From positions 62,001 through 126,000 of the forward strand of contig JAYWVB010000040.1 of assembly GCA_039881045.1 (NCBI GenBank): a stretch of DNA of 64,000 nucleotides, in the 5' to 3' direction. Shown one piece after another: positions 47,499-58,808 of this stretch (its first letter is position 1; each line of letters opens with the position of its first letter). Position numbers and translations under genes: made by a program. The DNA is from Chaetomium olivaceum. Its lineage: Eukaryota > Ascomycota > Sordariomycetes > Sordariales > Chaetomiaceae. The notes beneath the pieces are model-generated. The model saw only the letters and a program-made list of their open reading frames with translations, was not told where the DNA came from and did not search any database.

Positions 47499-48589
47499 AT
47501 GCTTTACGACCTCACATCGCCTGGTCTCCAGGCACGCCCGCCGCTGACCTCGAGCGCACCCTCAAATTCGCCAAAAGTCTGGGCTACGATGTCGTCGCTC
47601 TCAACCACATCATCTCCGGCCCCATCCCAAACCAACCAACACCTATCACCAACCCAATCCCGCAACTTACACCCGCCCACCCCTCCTACCCAAACAACAC
47701 AACAACAACACCAACATCACCAACTCCCCCACCAAACACCACCACCACAGCCCTCCCCACCACCCTCCGCCGCGCCACCCTGCCCATAAGCGACCCCTCG
47801 ACGACCAACTACCGGCTCTCCGACTTTGGGCGGGCCTACGACCTGGTCGCGCTGCGCCCGACCACGGAGCGCGCCTTCGCCTGGGCGTGCGCCGGCAGCG
47901 GCGCGGCCGACGGCGTGGCGCCCGCGCTCATCTCGCTGGACCTGGCGTCGCCGCTGGGGTGGCATGTGCACCATCGCACGGCGATGGCGGCGGTGCAGCG
48001 CGGGGTGAGGTTCGAGATTTGTTACGCGCAGGCGTTGCCGAGGACTGCTGGTGGTGGGGGGGTTGGGGGGGTGGGAGGCGTGGATGGGCAGAGGGCAAGG
48101 GTGAATTTTATTGGGAATGTGCAGGCGCTGCTGAGGGCGACGAGGGGGAGGGGCGTGGTGGTTAGTAGCGAGGCGAGGGGGGTGTTGGGGTTAAGGGGGC
48201 CGGCGGATGTGGTGAATTTGATGGCGGTGTGGGGGCTGGGGCCGGAGAAGGGGTTTGCGGCGCTTGGGGAGGGGGCGAGGGCGGTGGTGGTGAATGAGGG
48301 GATTAAGAGGCGCGGGTTTAGGGGGGTGGTGGATATCGTGAAGCCTGCGGAGGGCGGGGAGGAGGTGAGGAAGGGGGACGGGGGTGGAGATGGAGAAGCT
48401 GAGGGTGATGGCGGGAGTAAGGGCGGGAAGAAGCAGAAGCAGCAGCAGCAGCAGGGTCAGCAGGGCCAGAAGAGGAAGAACGGCAGCGGTGTTGGTAGTG
48501 GTGGTGGCGGCGGTGGCGGCCAGACGGGGGAAGTGAGCAAGAGGCAGGCGAAAAAGATGAAGAAGGAGGCTTCCCAGGCAAAAGCCTAA
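47499..48589 (+). CDS. RPP1: RNase P/MRP protein subunit Rpp30/Rpp1, with one frame break near the start
   Basis: The ATG at 47499 gives MLYDL; the conserved continuation, IAWSPGTPAADLERTLKFAK, lies one frame back. One missing base at about 47511-47516 (most simply an A, giving Asn) joins them and closes a 363-residue product. Family signs are VALNHIISGPI, SDFGRAYDLVALRPTTERAF, ISLDLASPLGWHVHHRTAM and RFEICYAQAL, from the PHP-like barrel of the Rpp30 family. A further conserved part is GNVQALLRATRGRGVVVSSE. Rpp1 is a protein subunit of nuclear RNase P and RNase MRP, which process tRNA 5' ends and pre-rRNA. An insertion of Thr/Pro/Asn near 47640-47760 and a Lys/Gln/Gly-rich tail are additions of low complexity. 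Confidence 0.9.
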
Positions 48590-48969
48590 GTAAGACCTGG
48601 ATCGTCGATGTTTTCTTCTCGTGTACATACATACCATACCGACGGGCCGGCTGGCATTACGATACCCTTTTAGACATGGGATGGTGGGCAAAACTGAGGC
48701 TTCAAATCACAAGAGGCTCGCTCTTGTTTGTTCTACATTTGAGAAGCAAAAGGCACCAGCTCCACCGGTGTAGGGCGGCATAGCCAACGCACGCTATATA
48801 CATTAACCAAGAAAAGGCCGGCCATCTCACCAAACAAACACCACGTACAACGGCGCTATCGCCACAACACAACCACTTGGTATCTAACCAGAAAAGAAAA
48901 GAAAAAAACAGTAAAGGGTATAGTCCGCGCACTCCATCCATTCTTTTTTGCCCACCATCCCTAACAGAC
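48590..48969. other. Intergenic between convergent RPP1 and secreted-protein genes
   Basis: 380 bases of 3' flank; nothing else is seen. Confidence 0.5.
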
Positions 48970-50141
48970 TCAAACGCGCCTACGTAGTGTAATCGGCGTC
49001 ACAGTCTGCTGCACCAAGTTCCCCAGATTCAGCTGACTCGACAGCGTCAAGCCCGAGACATTGATGGTGGGCGCCGCGCCGGCACCGTTAGCAACGCCCG
49101 GCGTCGTCGGCGTCGGCGTCATGGCCGACTCGATCGGGATCACGCCGGCCACGCCGCCGAAAGCGCCCGCGGGGTTTGAGACGGGCGTTGCGATGGGGGC
49201 GGCGGGGGCGTTGATGGGGGCGTTGACGGTGCTGGGGATGGGGACGACGAGCGTGTCGGTCAGCGAGCTGGCGAGGCCTGGTGGCGGGGCCAGTGATGTG
49301 GTGGCCGAGTCGCCGACGGCTGAGCTGTCGGATACGGGCGCGCCGACGATGGGGACGGATGTTGGGTCCGCGGCGGCTGGGGGCGGTTGGGAAGATGGTG
49401 TGGCTGCGAGGGAAGTCGAGGATGGCGTGTCGGAGAGCCCCGGCGGTGGGACGAGTCCCGTTTGGTCCGCTCCTCCTTGGCTCGGTAGCGGCGTGAGAGA
49501 CGAGCTCGCACCACCCGCGGCATCAGAAGACGGGGCTGGCGGGTTCGCGGCGGGATCTGCTGGTGGATTCGCCGGAGGGTTGGCTGGCGGATTGGCTGGC
49601 GGATTGGCTGGCGGAGTGGCTGCGGGCGGGTTCCCAACTTCGCTGGTTTTGCGGGCGTCTTCCGGGACCGGAATCACCGTGACACCAATGCCGCCGGTAG
49701 CTACCACCACTGGTGGTGCCGCTCCCGCGCCCGAACCCGCGCCCCCGGCTGGTGCCGCTGATGCCGATCCACCACTCACCACCCTCCACCGCGCCGTTGG
49801 CCAGGCCCGGGCAGACAGTCACAGTCGACGCTGCGGCCGTGACGGTCACGGTAACCGCCGTCACATTCGCCGCCTGGCCCGCGCCCCCACCTCCCCGACC
49901 GTGATGGTTTGCTGTACCGTCTCCGTAACCGTCTGGGCGCCAGCTCCCAGGCGGTTAAACATGCTCATGAAGCCATCGGCGATGTTGATGGTGTTGGTGG
50001 GAGCTTCTTGACGTCGATCGTATGCAGCGGCCTATGGAACGGTAAGTGGATGACCTGGTAATTTACACTGAAAGCATTCCTTACCTGGGCGAATGATGCT
50101 GAGCCCAGAATGATTGCGAGCGCGTGAACACGGAGCCTCAT
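48970..50141 (-). CDS. Secreted low-complexity Pro/Ala/Gly-rich protein, with two compensating frame changes
   Basis: Two exons read from the right, 50141-50085 and 50031-48970. Exon 1 is a clean signal peptide, MRLRVHALAIILGSASFAQ. The mature N-terminus begins AAAYDRRQEAPTNTINIADG and holds an Arg-Arg site suited to Kex2 cleavage. A valine/threonine stretch (VTVTAAASTVTVCPG) can only be read after a one-base step back at about 49880-49890 (a G run). The long C-terminal part (SGGSASAAPAGGAG onward) needs the opposite shift at about 49785-49800. The middle has NPPA repeats. The C-terminus ends VQQTVTPITLRRRV, without a GPI-type hydrophobic tail. No catalytic domain is seen; a cell-wall or surface role is inference. 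Length is about 372 residues. Confidence 0.7.
49569..49616 (-). repeat. 12-base tandem repeat coding NPPA
   Basis: TGGCTGGCGGAT and near copies repeat about four times, coding Asn-Pro-Pro-Ala on the minus strand in the secreted protein. Confidence 0.85.
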
Positions 50142-52218
50142 TCTGACTTGCGCCCCACAACGAGACGATTCTCGTGCCGTCCTTCGTTCGGCACTCTAGC
50201 GATGGTCTTGAATTGAATGACGATTGAACGTAACAGGCTAGTCGTAGTAGAATCCGTACAATCAATCCGGACGATCCCTCGACATACAAGCGGACCTAGT
50301 CGTCGTTCTCGGAGGGCAGGTAGCGATAGCCCGATGTGAGATCAAGGAAATGACGAAGCGTTCTGAGTCAAGGCCAGCTTCCGGTGGCGTCAAAGGTGGA
50401 GGAGACAGACAAAGCAGCACTGCTGTATATAAATAAATAACTTGGGGTATCGATGCGTTGATGACCGCCAAGGAGAAGAAAGGAAGGGCACGCCTGGCAA
50501 AGAGTGTGGTTGAGGCAAAAATCAAAGCGCAAGAAACGGCGAAAGCACAGCAATTTGGGAGGGAAGACGAATGGAAAAGTCTAAGGTAGAAACCCGCAGT
50601 CGAAACAGAGACAGGCAAAAGGAGAGCTTGGCGAGGGTGTTTCGAACGGGCCCCATCCTCGTCTTCCTTCGCCATCGCACCGGACGACAGGGGAGACAAA
50701 AGGAGCCCGAGAAGTTCTAGACGCCCATCTTCTGTGCAAGGCGACCCTGTCTGAAAGAGTCTCACGGGGGTCTCGACAAGTGGGTTCTGGGCCGATGAGG
50801 CTCAATGCTCCGCGTCGGGATCCCTGTCTGGACTTGGGACGTTGACACCTCGTGGTGGGTTGCGGTAAAGGCGTCCCACGCCGCAAAGGGGCATGAGACG
50901 GACCCCAGACGGCTTGTGTCAGAGGTCGGCCCAAGCGAAACAGGCCACTGCGTGAGCGGCGCAGGGGCACCCGGCTGCAACAAAACCATCACGGCCCCGC
51001 GACGAGTGAGAGTTGCAGAGGAACTGATGAAGCTTGTCAATGGAACCGTCGCCCTGTCCATATCATGATGTCGATGGCGCGGCGACAGTTGAAATACAGC
51101 GTCGCAGCACGCGTCGTCGTCGTCATCACATCGGTCGCATGGTGATGCAAGTGTTCGGACTTATCCTGAACCAAACAAAACGAAATGATAGAAAGCAAAG
51201 CCCTGATTGAGTAAAATGATGCACTTGCATACCACAGTAGACTGGTGTGAATGTTGAATTGGGCTGATGGATGACGAAAACGGGATTCGCACAATCCAAT
51301 CGGGATTTTCGATTGAACTTCATGGATCCAGGATCCCCAGACCCCACAACGGTTGCGCGGGCGCTTTCTGAGACCAGGCCAGGTCCAGGCCCTCACATGC
51401 GGCCAGGTTAGCATTGAGGCTGGGAATCCTCGCAAAGTTACTACGTACTTCGTATGTATTGTTGAGAAGTCTGTCGTGATGCTTGTGTCAATTGAATGCC
51501 AGGCCAGATTTTTCGTTGTTTTCTTTAGGTAATGGAACGCCAAGATGAATCCCTAACCATATCTGATTTGGGTGAACTGCCGAACCCCCGAGACCAACTC
51601 GGAGGATTGTTATGTAAGCAGATTCACACCTTCCTGAGGCTTCCTCCATCAATTTTTTACCCTTGCTTGCAAAGCTCCCTGCCTACTCAGAAGGGGGCCC
51701 CGAACTCGTAGCTACCTAGCAGAACAACAAGAGACGGTACCTGATACAAAAATGAGCCTGTGTAGCTTTGACCTTAGATTAGATAAGGTGGATCGCGTGC
51801 CGCTGCGCGTGGAATTACTTCCACTGCAGCCATCGCGATCTACCTTGAAAAATGGACATCCTTCTTTACTACTACTATTTCCGCATATTGCAAACAGATC
51901 CAGTCAAACTGTATCAGTACCGTTTAAACAATATCTTGTTAACTGAACGAAGACCAGAAGCTGCTGTTGCTGGAGACAGTAAAGGGTCAGACCGTATCTG
52001 CCGCCGGTATGAGTGGCCCAGAGCTGCCACTATACTGGTTCCGAGTTGATGGTTCCACCTCAATCGTCAAACTTCAAACTTGAAGAGCCATGGGATTCAC
52101 TATGATATGCCCGAATTGTATTGCAGTTTAAGGGGAATTCAAAAAGCTTACCGATCAGCTTTCCTCACGAATAGGCAAGGAAAGGTGACGGGCTACGAAA
52201 ACCCTTAATCGAGTTTTG
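50142..52218. other. 2 kb with no gene seen
   Basis: It marks the change from the conserved block to accessory sequence. Open frames are short, lack domains and do not join by plausible introns. Confidence 0.5.
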
Positions 52219-52318
52219 CTCCGTGGGAATCGAACCCGCACCCTTTTGGGTACTACCATGTGGAACACGAGCCACGGCGGAACACGAGCCGCACTCCTCC
52301 CACTCGACCAAACGGTAG
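52219..52318 (-). pseudogene. tRNA-like relic (type II variable arm, doubled hairpin)
   Basis: On the minus strand the order is an A-box (TGGTCGAGTGG, 52300-52310), two tandem hairpins in the anticodon-arm position, a type II variable arm (ACCC AAAA GGGT, 52240-52251) and a B-box (GGTTCGATTCC, 52226-52236). A long variable arm points to a serine- or leucine-type ancestor. The acceptor stem does not pair (about four of seven positions fail or wobble) and the T stem has one mismatch, so a working tRNA is unlikely. No anticodon can be assigned with confidence. Confidence 0.55.
52260..52292. repeat. Two tandem 16-base hairpins with the same loop
   Basis: GTGGAACACGAGCCAC (52260-52275) and GCGGAACACGAGCCGC (52277-52292) are separated by one base. 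The eight-base centre is identical, and the single stem difference is matched on the other side, so both keep a four-pair stem. Confidence 0.9.
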
Positions 52319-52860
52319 TTGGGAGTTGGGAGGAGTTGAAATGGAGGGGGGGAGACTACTATATCAAGAGCGAATAGCAGGTTTGCTGATCTCAACCCAA
52401 ACTCATTCATCCCCATTGCCTTTTCTCGTCGAGTTGAGTTTGGGTATTGGTTGCCCACCGGCTCCTTACATTCTGTGTTGTCAAACGGCCCTGCTCGGGC
52501 AGTCACATCCAATGCTAACCGGTGCGGCGTAATCTATTTTTGACATGCAACAGGCTATTCGAGATCAGGGCCTTCCTGTTACGCTGCGGCACTTACAACA
52601 AGCAAGACCTCGGCCTAGTGCTATTTCGGAGGTCTGGACTCTACTAGCGACGCTGTTGGTCGAGAAGTGACTTCTAGACGGCGGGGTCATTAGGAGTTAG
52701 CCCCCAGCAACCACATTTTGTTTGTATACAAAACGTCTTTGCCCCCTCAAATGATAGTCCGCGGCACCTACAGATCTCAGGAGAAATGTGACAGATTTCT
52801 CACCTTCCTCAAGGATGGAGCATTTAACTATTTTGAGTGCAGAGGGATGTAACCCGTCTA
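52319..52860. other. No gene seen
   Basis: 540 bases of non-coding sequence between the tRNA-like relic and the coding remnant. Confidence 0.45.
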
Positions 52861-52867
52861 CGACAAG

Positions 52868-53309
52868 ATGACCTGGACCGTCATCGAAGGTGAGACCCTG
52901 AACAGTGCCGACATTGTCGGGACGGTCGGTGCTTTCAGCAGTGGGTTGATGGACCGTGGCGGCAGGAGAAGTAAGGGAGCGTGTTCACCGACATCTGGGC
53001 GTAATGCCCAAGATACACGTATTTTATACATGTGGATGAGGAGAGCTTGGAGATTGTGATGGATGATCCGAGGGCGGGGGAACCAGGTGGCGATTTCTGC
53101 AAGGTTGTCAGGGGAAGATGGTCTTGCTGAACAAACAAGAACCTAAGGAGGAGGAGGACATACCCCTGGACGAAGAGAGGGCCGATTACGAGTTGCGGGA
53201 TTTGAGGAAACGGATCAAGCTCGACGATCTTGTTTGTCTATATGCGCGCCTTCTCAAGATTGACATGTGGTATAACATCTGGGTCGACGAAGGAATTGCC
53301 CGGGTCTGA
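52868..53309 (+). pseudogene. Fragmented coding remnant, unrecognised
   Basis: Coding-like pieces follow in order: MTWTVIEGETLNSADIVG, then VDEESLEIVMDDPRAGEPGG, then MVLLNKQEPKEEEDIPLDEE and LDDLVCLYARLLKIDMWYNI, ending at 53309. The first pair is separated by a stop or frame change near 52990-53010. The second pair joins with one added base in a G run at about 53111-53116. The final piece is hydrophilic and well structured, unlike random sequence. I do not recognise the family. Either a decayed gene or a real gene damaged by sequence errors is possible. Confidence 0.4.
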
Positions 53310-53396
53310 GTCGAGCCATAGTTACTATGGATAGTCTCTGTATCTATTCTACAACTCTATCACCTCGTCCTGCTTTTCTATCCGTTCCCAACAGCC

Positions 53397-54577
53397 TTAG
53401 CACCCCCTGAGGTAAAGCTCCGACGACTTCAAGAGTTCCATGGGTACGATGTTCTCCAACTCGCGGCCCTCATTCTTAAAGTAGGCGATACACCGAACGG
53501 ATCCCCTAACCGCCGCAACGAGGACGTGTTGGAGCGATGGCGCCCAATCCGAACGAAACTGCTGAAGCTCTCCGTCCCCGATCAAAGGAGGCCCATTAAA
53601 GTGGGCAATGATTCGGGCCTTTTGCTGTGACGACAAAGACGGCGACGGTAGGGTGCAATCGAAAATTCTATCCACGCCGCTTTCCGTCTCGCGCTCACTG
53701 ATATGTTCTAGGGCCTTGATTGCCGAGGCTATGACTCGGCTTGCGGCTGGGACTCCCTCGAACGCCTTCGCCCAGATGTTGACAAGGATCTCACGCACGC
53801 GGTCCATCGACCGCCAGAACACACGACCACGCCGGTGTTTGTATGACACGCAGTCCAGATAAACTGGCAAGAAAGCCGTCTTTTCGTCGAATGCGTCCTC
53901 TAGGCCTAATGCAGCAACCCACCCGCCACGTTTCTCGTCGCCGGCATGAACCACGCTCACGCCCCGAGGGTCTTTGGCGAGCGGCGGGTAGTTGTCGAGA
54001 AGATCCTCCACATAGCTTTTGGTCAGCGTCCGCTGAAGGGTCCCTTCCAGATGGAGCAGGACGACGTCAGACTGGAAGAGCTTGTCGATGGTGATGGCGA
54101 CGTCGCCAATGCGGAAGATTTCCTTCTTGGCCTGGTGCCGCTCTCGTTTGGCATCGTTCCGGGCGGCGGTGAAGATGAAGGCAAGGACGGTTCTCAAGTC
54201 GACCTGGAGGTATTGCTTGGACACGGGCAAAGCCCGGGGCTTTTCGACCATGGCCGTAGCCGCCGCAGGACCCCAGTTGTTGACAACGGTGGTCAAGGTC
54301 CACACCCAGCATCGGGGGCCTGGGACGTGGGACTTCCCATGACACTGTGCCGGCCACATTGAAGTACACTGGTGCAAAGGCCCACTGTTTAGCTGCTCAA
54401 AACACCTCTCCTCGCAAGATCCGTCTGAGGACCGCACGGTTGTCCGCGCTCTTCGCGTAGTCCATGACAGTAGGTCCCAACCTCGCTCGGTGAACGCGAG
54501 TCCGGCCAAGGCAACGGGATGGCAACGGTGCCAGCATAACCAGAGAGAGATGCGAGTATGTACTCGGAAACTGACAT
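53397..54577 (-). CDS. Unrecognised fungal protein, frame-broken in its N-terminal third
   Basis: The right-hand end offers MSVSEYILASLSGYAGTVAI and PLPWPDSRSPSEVGTYC from an ATG at 54577. Coding sense then moves between frames: DYAKSADNRAVLRRILRG in another frame, FEQLNSGP in a third, VYFNVAGTVSWEVP in the next. It then settles from about 54310 leftward into one open frame (VWTLTTVVNNWGPAAATAMV onward) to the stop at 53397. The settled part is about 300 residues, soluble and mixed in charge, with IFRIGDVAITIDKLFQSDVV and FWRSMDRVREILVNIWAKAF. No domain, signal peptide or membrane segment is recognised. At least four frame changes in about 250 bases suggest either decay or poor local consensus. 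Confidence 0.5.
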
Positions 54578-55116
54578 TGCCAAGAACTGATGGCGGCCGT
54601 CAGTTAGGTAGTTTGGGAGGAAGGTGAGGTGATGATGCCTACCTATCTCAGTCAAGGAAGTTAAATCGTGGCTCAGTGAGTCCAGTCCACGCAACCCCTT
54701 TGGGGTCGGGGGCTGAGTAGCTATGGGGCGACAGTCTGGCAGTTGAATGACACACATCAGCGCGGGATTACCCGTCTTGTGGCGCAAAATCGAACCTGGG
54801 TTGGTGCCCCGAAGGCTGAAGGCTGCATGTGGGCTGAGCACAGCCGCCTGCCTCGTCTGGCAGCATACCACTTCTGTCACGAATCTGTGCGGGGCTGCCT
54901 TTTACTGAACGGCTCTTTGTAGAGAAAGTCCTTAAGTTACCCAACTCAAGAATGCAGATGAGAATTAAATCCGCATTCTGGATTTCCGGGGTCATATCAG
55001 CTTCAGAATCCATCAGACCTAAACACCTCATATGCCGTAAACAAGTGTGAAGGCCAGACGTACTCTATTTCAACAAGCGGTGTCCATATCTCAGAAAATA
55101 ACGACGCTGCGCCAAA
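54578..55116. promoter_or_regulatory. Divergent intergenic region
   Basis: 539 bases between the unrecognised minus-strand gene and the ankyrin gene. A B-box-like sequence near 54790 does not fold as a tRNA. Confidence 0.45.
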
Positions 55117-58100
55117 ATGCCTCTACAACTCGAAGACGAGTTGCTACAGGCAGTTGCTCACCAAGATACGGCCGCAGTTTCTCGCCTGCTGGCTGCGGGC
55201 GCAGATGCCAATGCTGGTCTTCTCTTAGTACAGACACTGCCTTATCGGCCGCGATTCGGAATGGCGACGAGGCAATCATGCGTCTTCTGCTTCAGCATGG
55301 CCCGCTGGCCTGCATGGGGGAACAGGAAGCTTGCGCCCAGCTGATGCCCCCGACTCGCGCCTCGTATGCCTCAGCCCTCAGGACAAACTTTCTCGGAATA
55401 ACAGCGTTAACGGCCACGACCTGGGCGGTGAATTCAGCGACCGGGAGATTGCCCATTGGATCCCTCGCACGATCCGTTGGGGGGCTCGTGTGTCGGCACC
55501 TATGGTTCATCCGCTGCTACTATATAATCGGGTTCTCTTCGACTTCCGCTCTGAGCACCAGAGCTCTAAACCTCCGGGATCACGGTGAAACGCTCATGGG
55601 CATGACTTTCTGCCATGCCCTCTACCGTTACGTTGTCAGGCCGCTTGTCGTGGCAGTCGCTTCACTTCCTGCTCCGCCTGATGCGCCGGGACTGGTCCAG
55701 GACCTCCTCTTTGCCATTCCGTTCCGTTTAGGTCTTGATGCATTTGCTATGTTTTGCCGGGGGATTGCAAACCGTTGTGCCTTTATCGACAGCAGTCGGC
55801 CGCGTTGGATAGGTCGTCCTCCCCCCGTCAACGCTCTCCTTGACCCGGGAAAATGGCAATCTCAAGGAGAGCGAGTTGTCCTCTCGGTTTTCGAGTCGAG
55901 TCGGAACTTGTCACAGAGAGTATGGTCTTGGACCTTCTACGAGCAGGAGCCCTGGCTTTGCAACCGTATGATCGATCCGAAGTGGCCCGCAAGCTCTTAA
56001 GACTTTCTGTTGACAGATGCTGGCCCGAGCTTACAGCCTTTCTGGTCCAAGGTGGCGTTCCACTCGATAAAGGGGTCTCAAAGGATGCGGAAAGTTTGCG
56101 ATGGCCAGCTGTTGTGGACCTACAGCGGTATATCGCTCCGCTTGATTCCACGGATCATCTCGGCGACGCTGAGTTCTCCGGCCGACCGGTGTTATGCCCC
56201 ATGGATGGGTACTACGCGAGACACCCCGTGTCGGTGAGCACATTTAACGACCTTGTCCGGTCAGACCGGTTCATCGAACTCTCCAAACGACCCGCCGACG
56301 ACGCTGACGAGACGGAGATGGCAACCAGCCAAGCTAGAATTACGGAAGCACTACGAATGATGGACATTATCCGCGACGGCGGAGCCGACCCTTTGCTAGT
56401 AAATGACAGTGGATGGAGCGCTTTTACGTGTTTGGTAGGGAGGAGGTCGGACGACCCATCGGTCGTCCGGCATATGCGCGAGTTATGGGTCCAGGCTTCT
56501 CGTCAACGGTCTTCTGACGATCAACCTGGAGGCCCCAAAGCCCGGTCCCTGCTTCTCCATGTCGCTATTGACACAACCTACCCTGACCTCGACATCTTGC
56601 AATTTTTGCTAAATTGTGGAATCCCCCCGGACTCAGAGAACGCGGATGGGAGGACGCCTCTTTTTACAGCCGCGTACATGAACAACCATACGGCCGCCAT
56701 GGGACTTCTACTGGACTACGGAGCGGACCCCAACAATGGCGGAAGTCGGGGCTATCCCCCGACCTTTCGCACATTGCATGACGCAAGCTTGGATAAATTC
56801 GTCTTCCTCTTGGATCATGGAGCAGACCCCAATGGAACGAAGGGTACCCAATCAATCCTAGAAGCGGTGTTGGAACTCTCCTTGCAGCTCTCGGTCCTCA
56901 AAGCCCAACTAGCACGTATTCTAGTGGAACGCGGGGCCATCGTATTTGATGAAAGGAGGATACCTCCCTGTCAACCACTTCTGACCGCCGCCCGCCAAAA
57001 CAACTTCGCGGGCTGGGACGGCACGACCTTGGACTTGCTCATCGAGAACATCCCTCGCAGCCAACGGGAGAAGCAGCTCGACGCCGCGCTCCATGCGGCA
57101 TGCCTGGCGAGTGAGGACACGACAACATTATCTGTGGCGAGCACGTTCACAATATTCCACCTGCTACAGAGGGGCGCCAGTCCCTCCGCCGGCCAGCTCC
57201 AGTCAGGCACGCTGCTCCATATCCTCTGCAGGACCGAGCAGGTCAGCCATCACCACTATCGCCGCGAATTCGAGGCACTACTGCGCCGCGGCGTTCTGGA
57301 CGTCAATGCGCGAGATCCAGACGGGATGACGGCGTTGCACCTGGCAGTGCTGCGCGAGAGCCGGGACTTTGCGCTGCTCCTTCTCAAACACGGCGCGGAC
57401 GCTAACTTGCCCGACGCGCGAGGGTCGACGCCGCTCCAACTACTCTGCTCCGCGACCCCACCCGGAATACACCATCGCGCACTCGGCCAAGGAGATGAAC
57501 GCCGACGCCGACGAGGAGCGATACCGCGGCGTCCGTGGGCAGGCGGCGTGGGGGTTTGTGAGCCGCGAAAGAATGATGGATATCCAGCGCAGTTTGGTTT
57601 CGGAAGAGATCTTCCAGGCCCTCGCCGACCACGGGGCGGACGTCGTCGGGGCAGCGGGGGGCGGCGAGGGCATGACGCTCCTCATGCGAGCGTGTGCACA
57701 GGGGAATTCGGTCTTGGCCGGCAACATTCTGTTTCGGCTCGGAGAGCAACCCTCTTGTTGGGCTCGCGCCGTCCGGGAAACTGGCCCCGCGGGGAAGACA
57801 GCCTTGCACATCGCCGCGGAAGGCGGCCATGTAAATACTCTGAAGGTGCTCATCGACCCGCGACAGATCCTGCAATCGCAGCGCAATCCCTGGCGAATGC
57901 TGGCCATAGAAGGCGAGGATCGCGCGGTGGCGGGTGGGAGTCGATGGGGTGAGAACGGCGATGAGGATCATGACGATGAGGACGGCGAGCAGCCCGGCGC
58001 GGTCCACAAGTCCATGTTGCGTGGGCTTCGAGGGTACCAAAGGAGCATGGCCAATATACCGGCATTCCTAAGACACGGAGGTGTTCACCTCAGCGGGCCC

Positions 58101-58448
58101 TATAAAGTCGAACTGACGATCGGGGATGCCCGGCGGAGAAAGGAGGAGCGAATCTGCCTCCCCAACATCTCGGTATCGACTTGGAGCATGACGACAAGGA
58201 CAGACGGCAACCGTCGGCCGTTGGAGACCCCGCGGGACAGTCAGGGAAGGACGTCCCTCCATCTTGCCGCCATGGGGGGACACCGGGATGCTGTTCAGCT
58301 GCTTCTGGAGCACGTGGACATACCCGTTGACGCAGCGGACAACGTGGGGAGCACGGCTGCCGACTTGTCGCTGGAGAACAATTTCTATGGTGTCCATTCT
58401 ATGCTTGAACAAGCCCGTTGCGAGTCTTCGGTCCACAGATACTGCTAA
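55117..58448 (+). CDS. Large ankyrin-repeat protein, with several frame changes
   Basis: The likely start MPLQLEDELLQAVAHQD opens the first ankyrin unit (VSRLLAAGADANA). The second unit, TALSAAIRNGDEAIMRLLLQ, lies one frame back, so a base is missing at about 55212-55220. Between 55300 and 55900 the coding frame is uncertain. From 55900 to about 57450 one frame is long and clear (TPLFTAAYMNNHTAAMGLLL; TALHLAVLRESRDFALLLLK; GADANLPDARGSTPLQLLC). Another frame change at about 57450-57470 leads to the C-terminal part (KTALHIAAEGGHVNTLKVLI; TSLHLAAMGGHRDAVQLLLE). About 1110 residues are spanned, with at least seven ankyrin units. There is no visible NACHT, kinase or membrane domain. Ankyrin repeats serve as protein-binding scaffolds; the partner is unknown. 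Confidence 0.7.
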
Positions 58449-58808
58449 ACAATGGGGAGTCGGGTGTGATCTGTACCAAGTTAGCAACCGCATAGAAGTA
58501 ATTTTGGTCGTCGATTCTGAATCATCACCTTGTCCGCAATGCAACGATGGGTTGAACTCCTGAATTCACAAAAATAGCAGCCCGAAGCATGCTGAATTAC
58601 TAGCGCAAGGAATGATGACTGAACACACACGCCCGGTCCACTGGCCTCGAGAACACCTGGATCTACACAAACGCCCGGTTTTTACGCCTTGATCACTCAC
58701 CAACTCATCACGTCCCTTGCTTTTATATACCACCTTACTTTGAGCCCATCCAACGAACACAGCAAGATCTGCGCCAGCCTGGTAACCAACTGCGCCACTT
58801 TCCGAGAT
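58449..58808. other. Intergenic between convergent ankyrin and GFA genes
   Basis: 360 bases; nothing is recognised. Confidence 0.5.

Noticed and set aside
54780..54860. B-box-like AGGTTCGATTTT on the minus strand
   Set aside because: T stem and acceptor do not pair; treated as chance.
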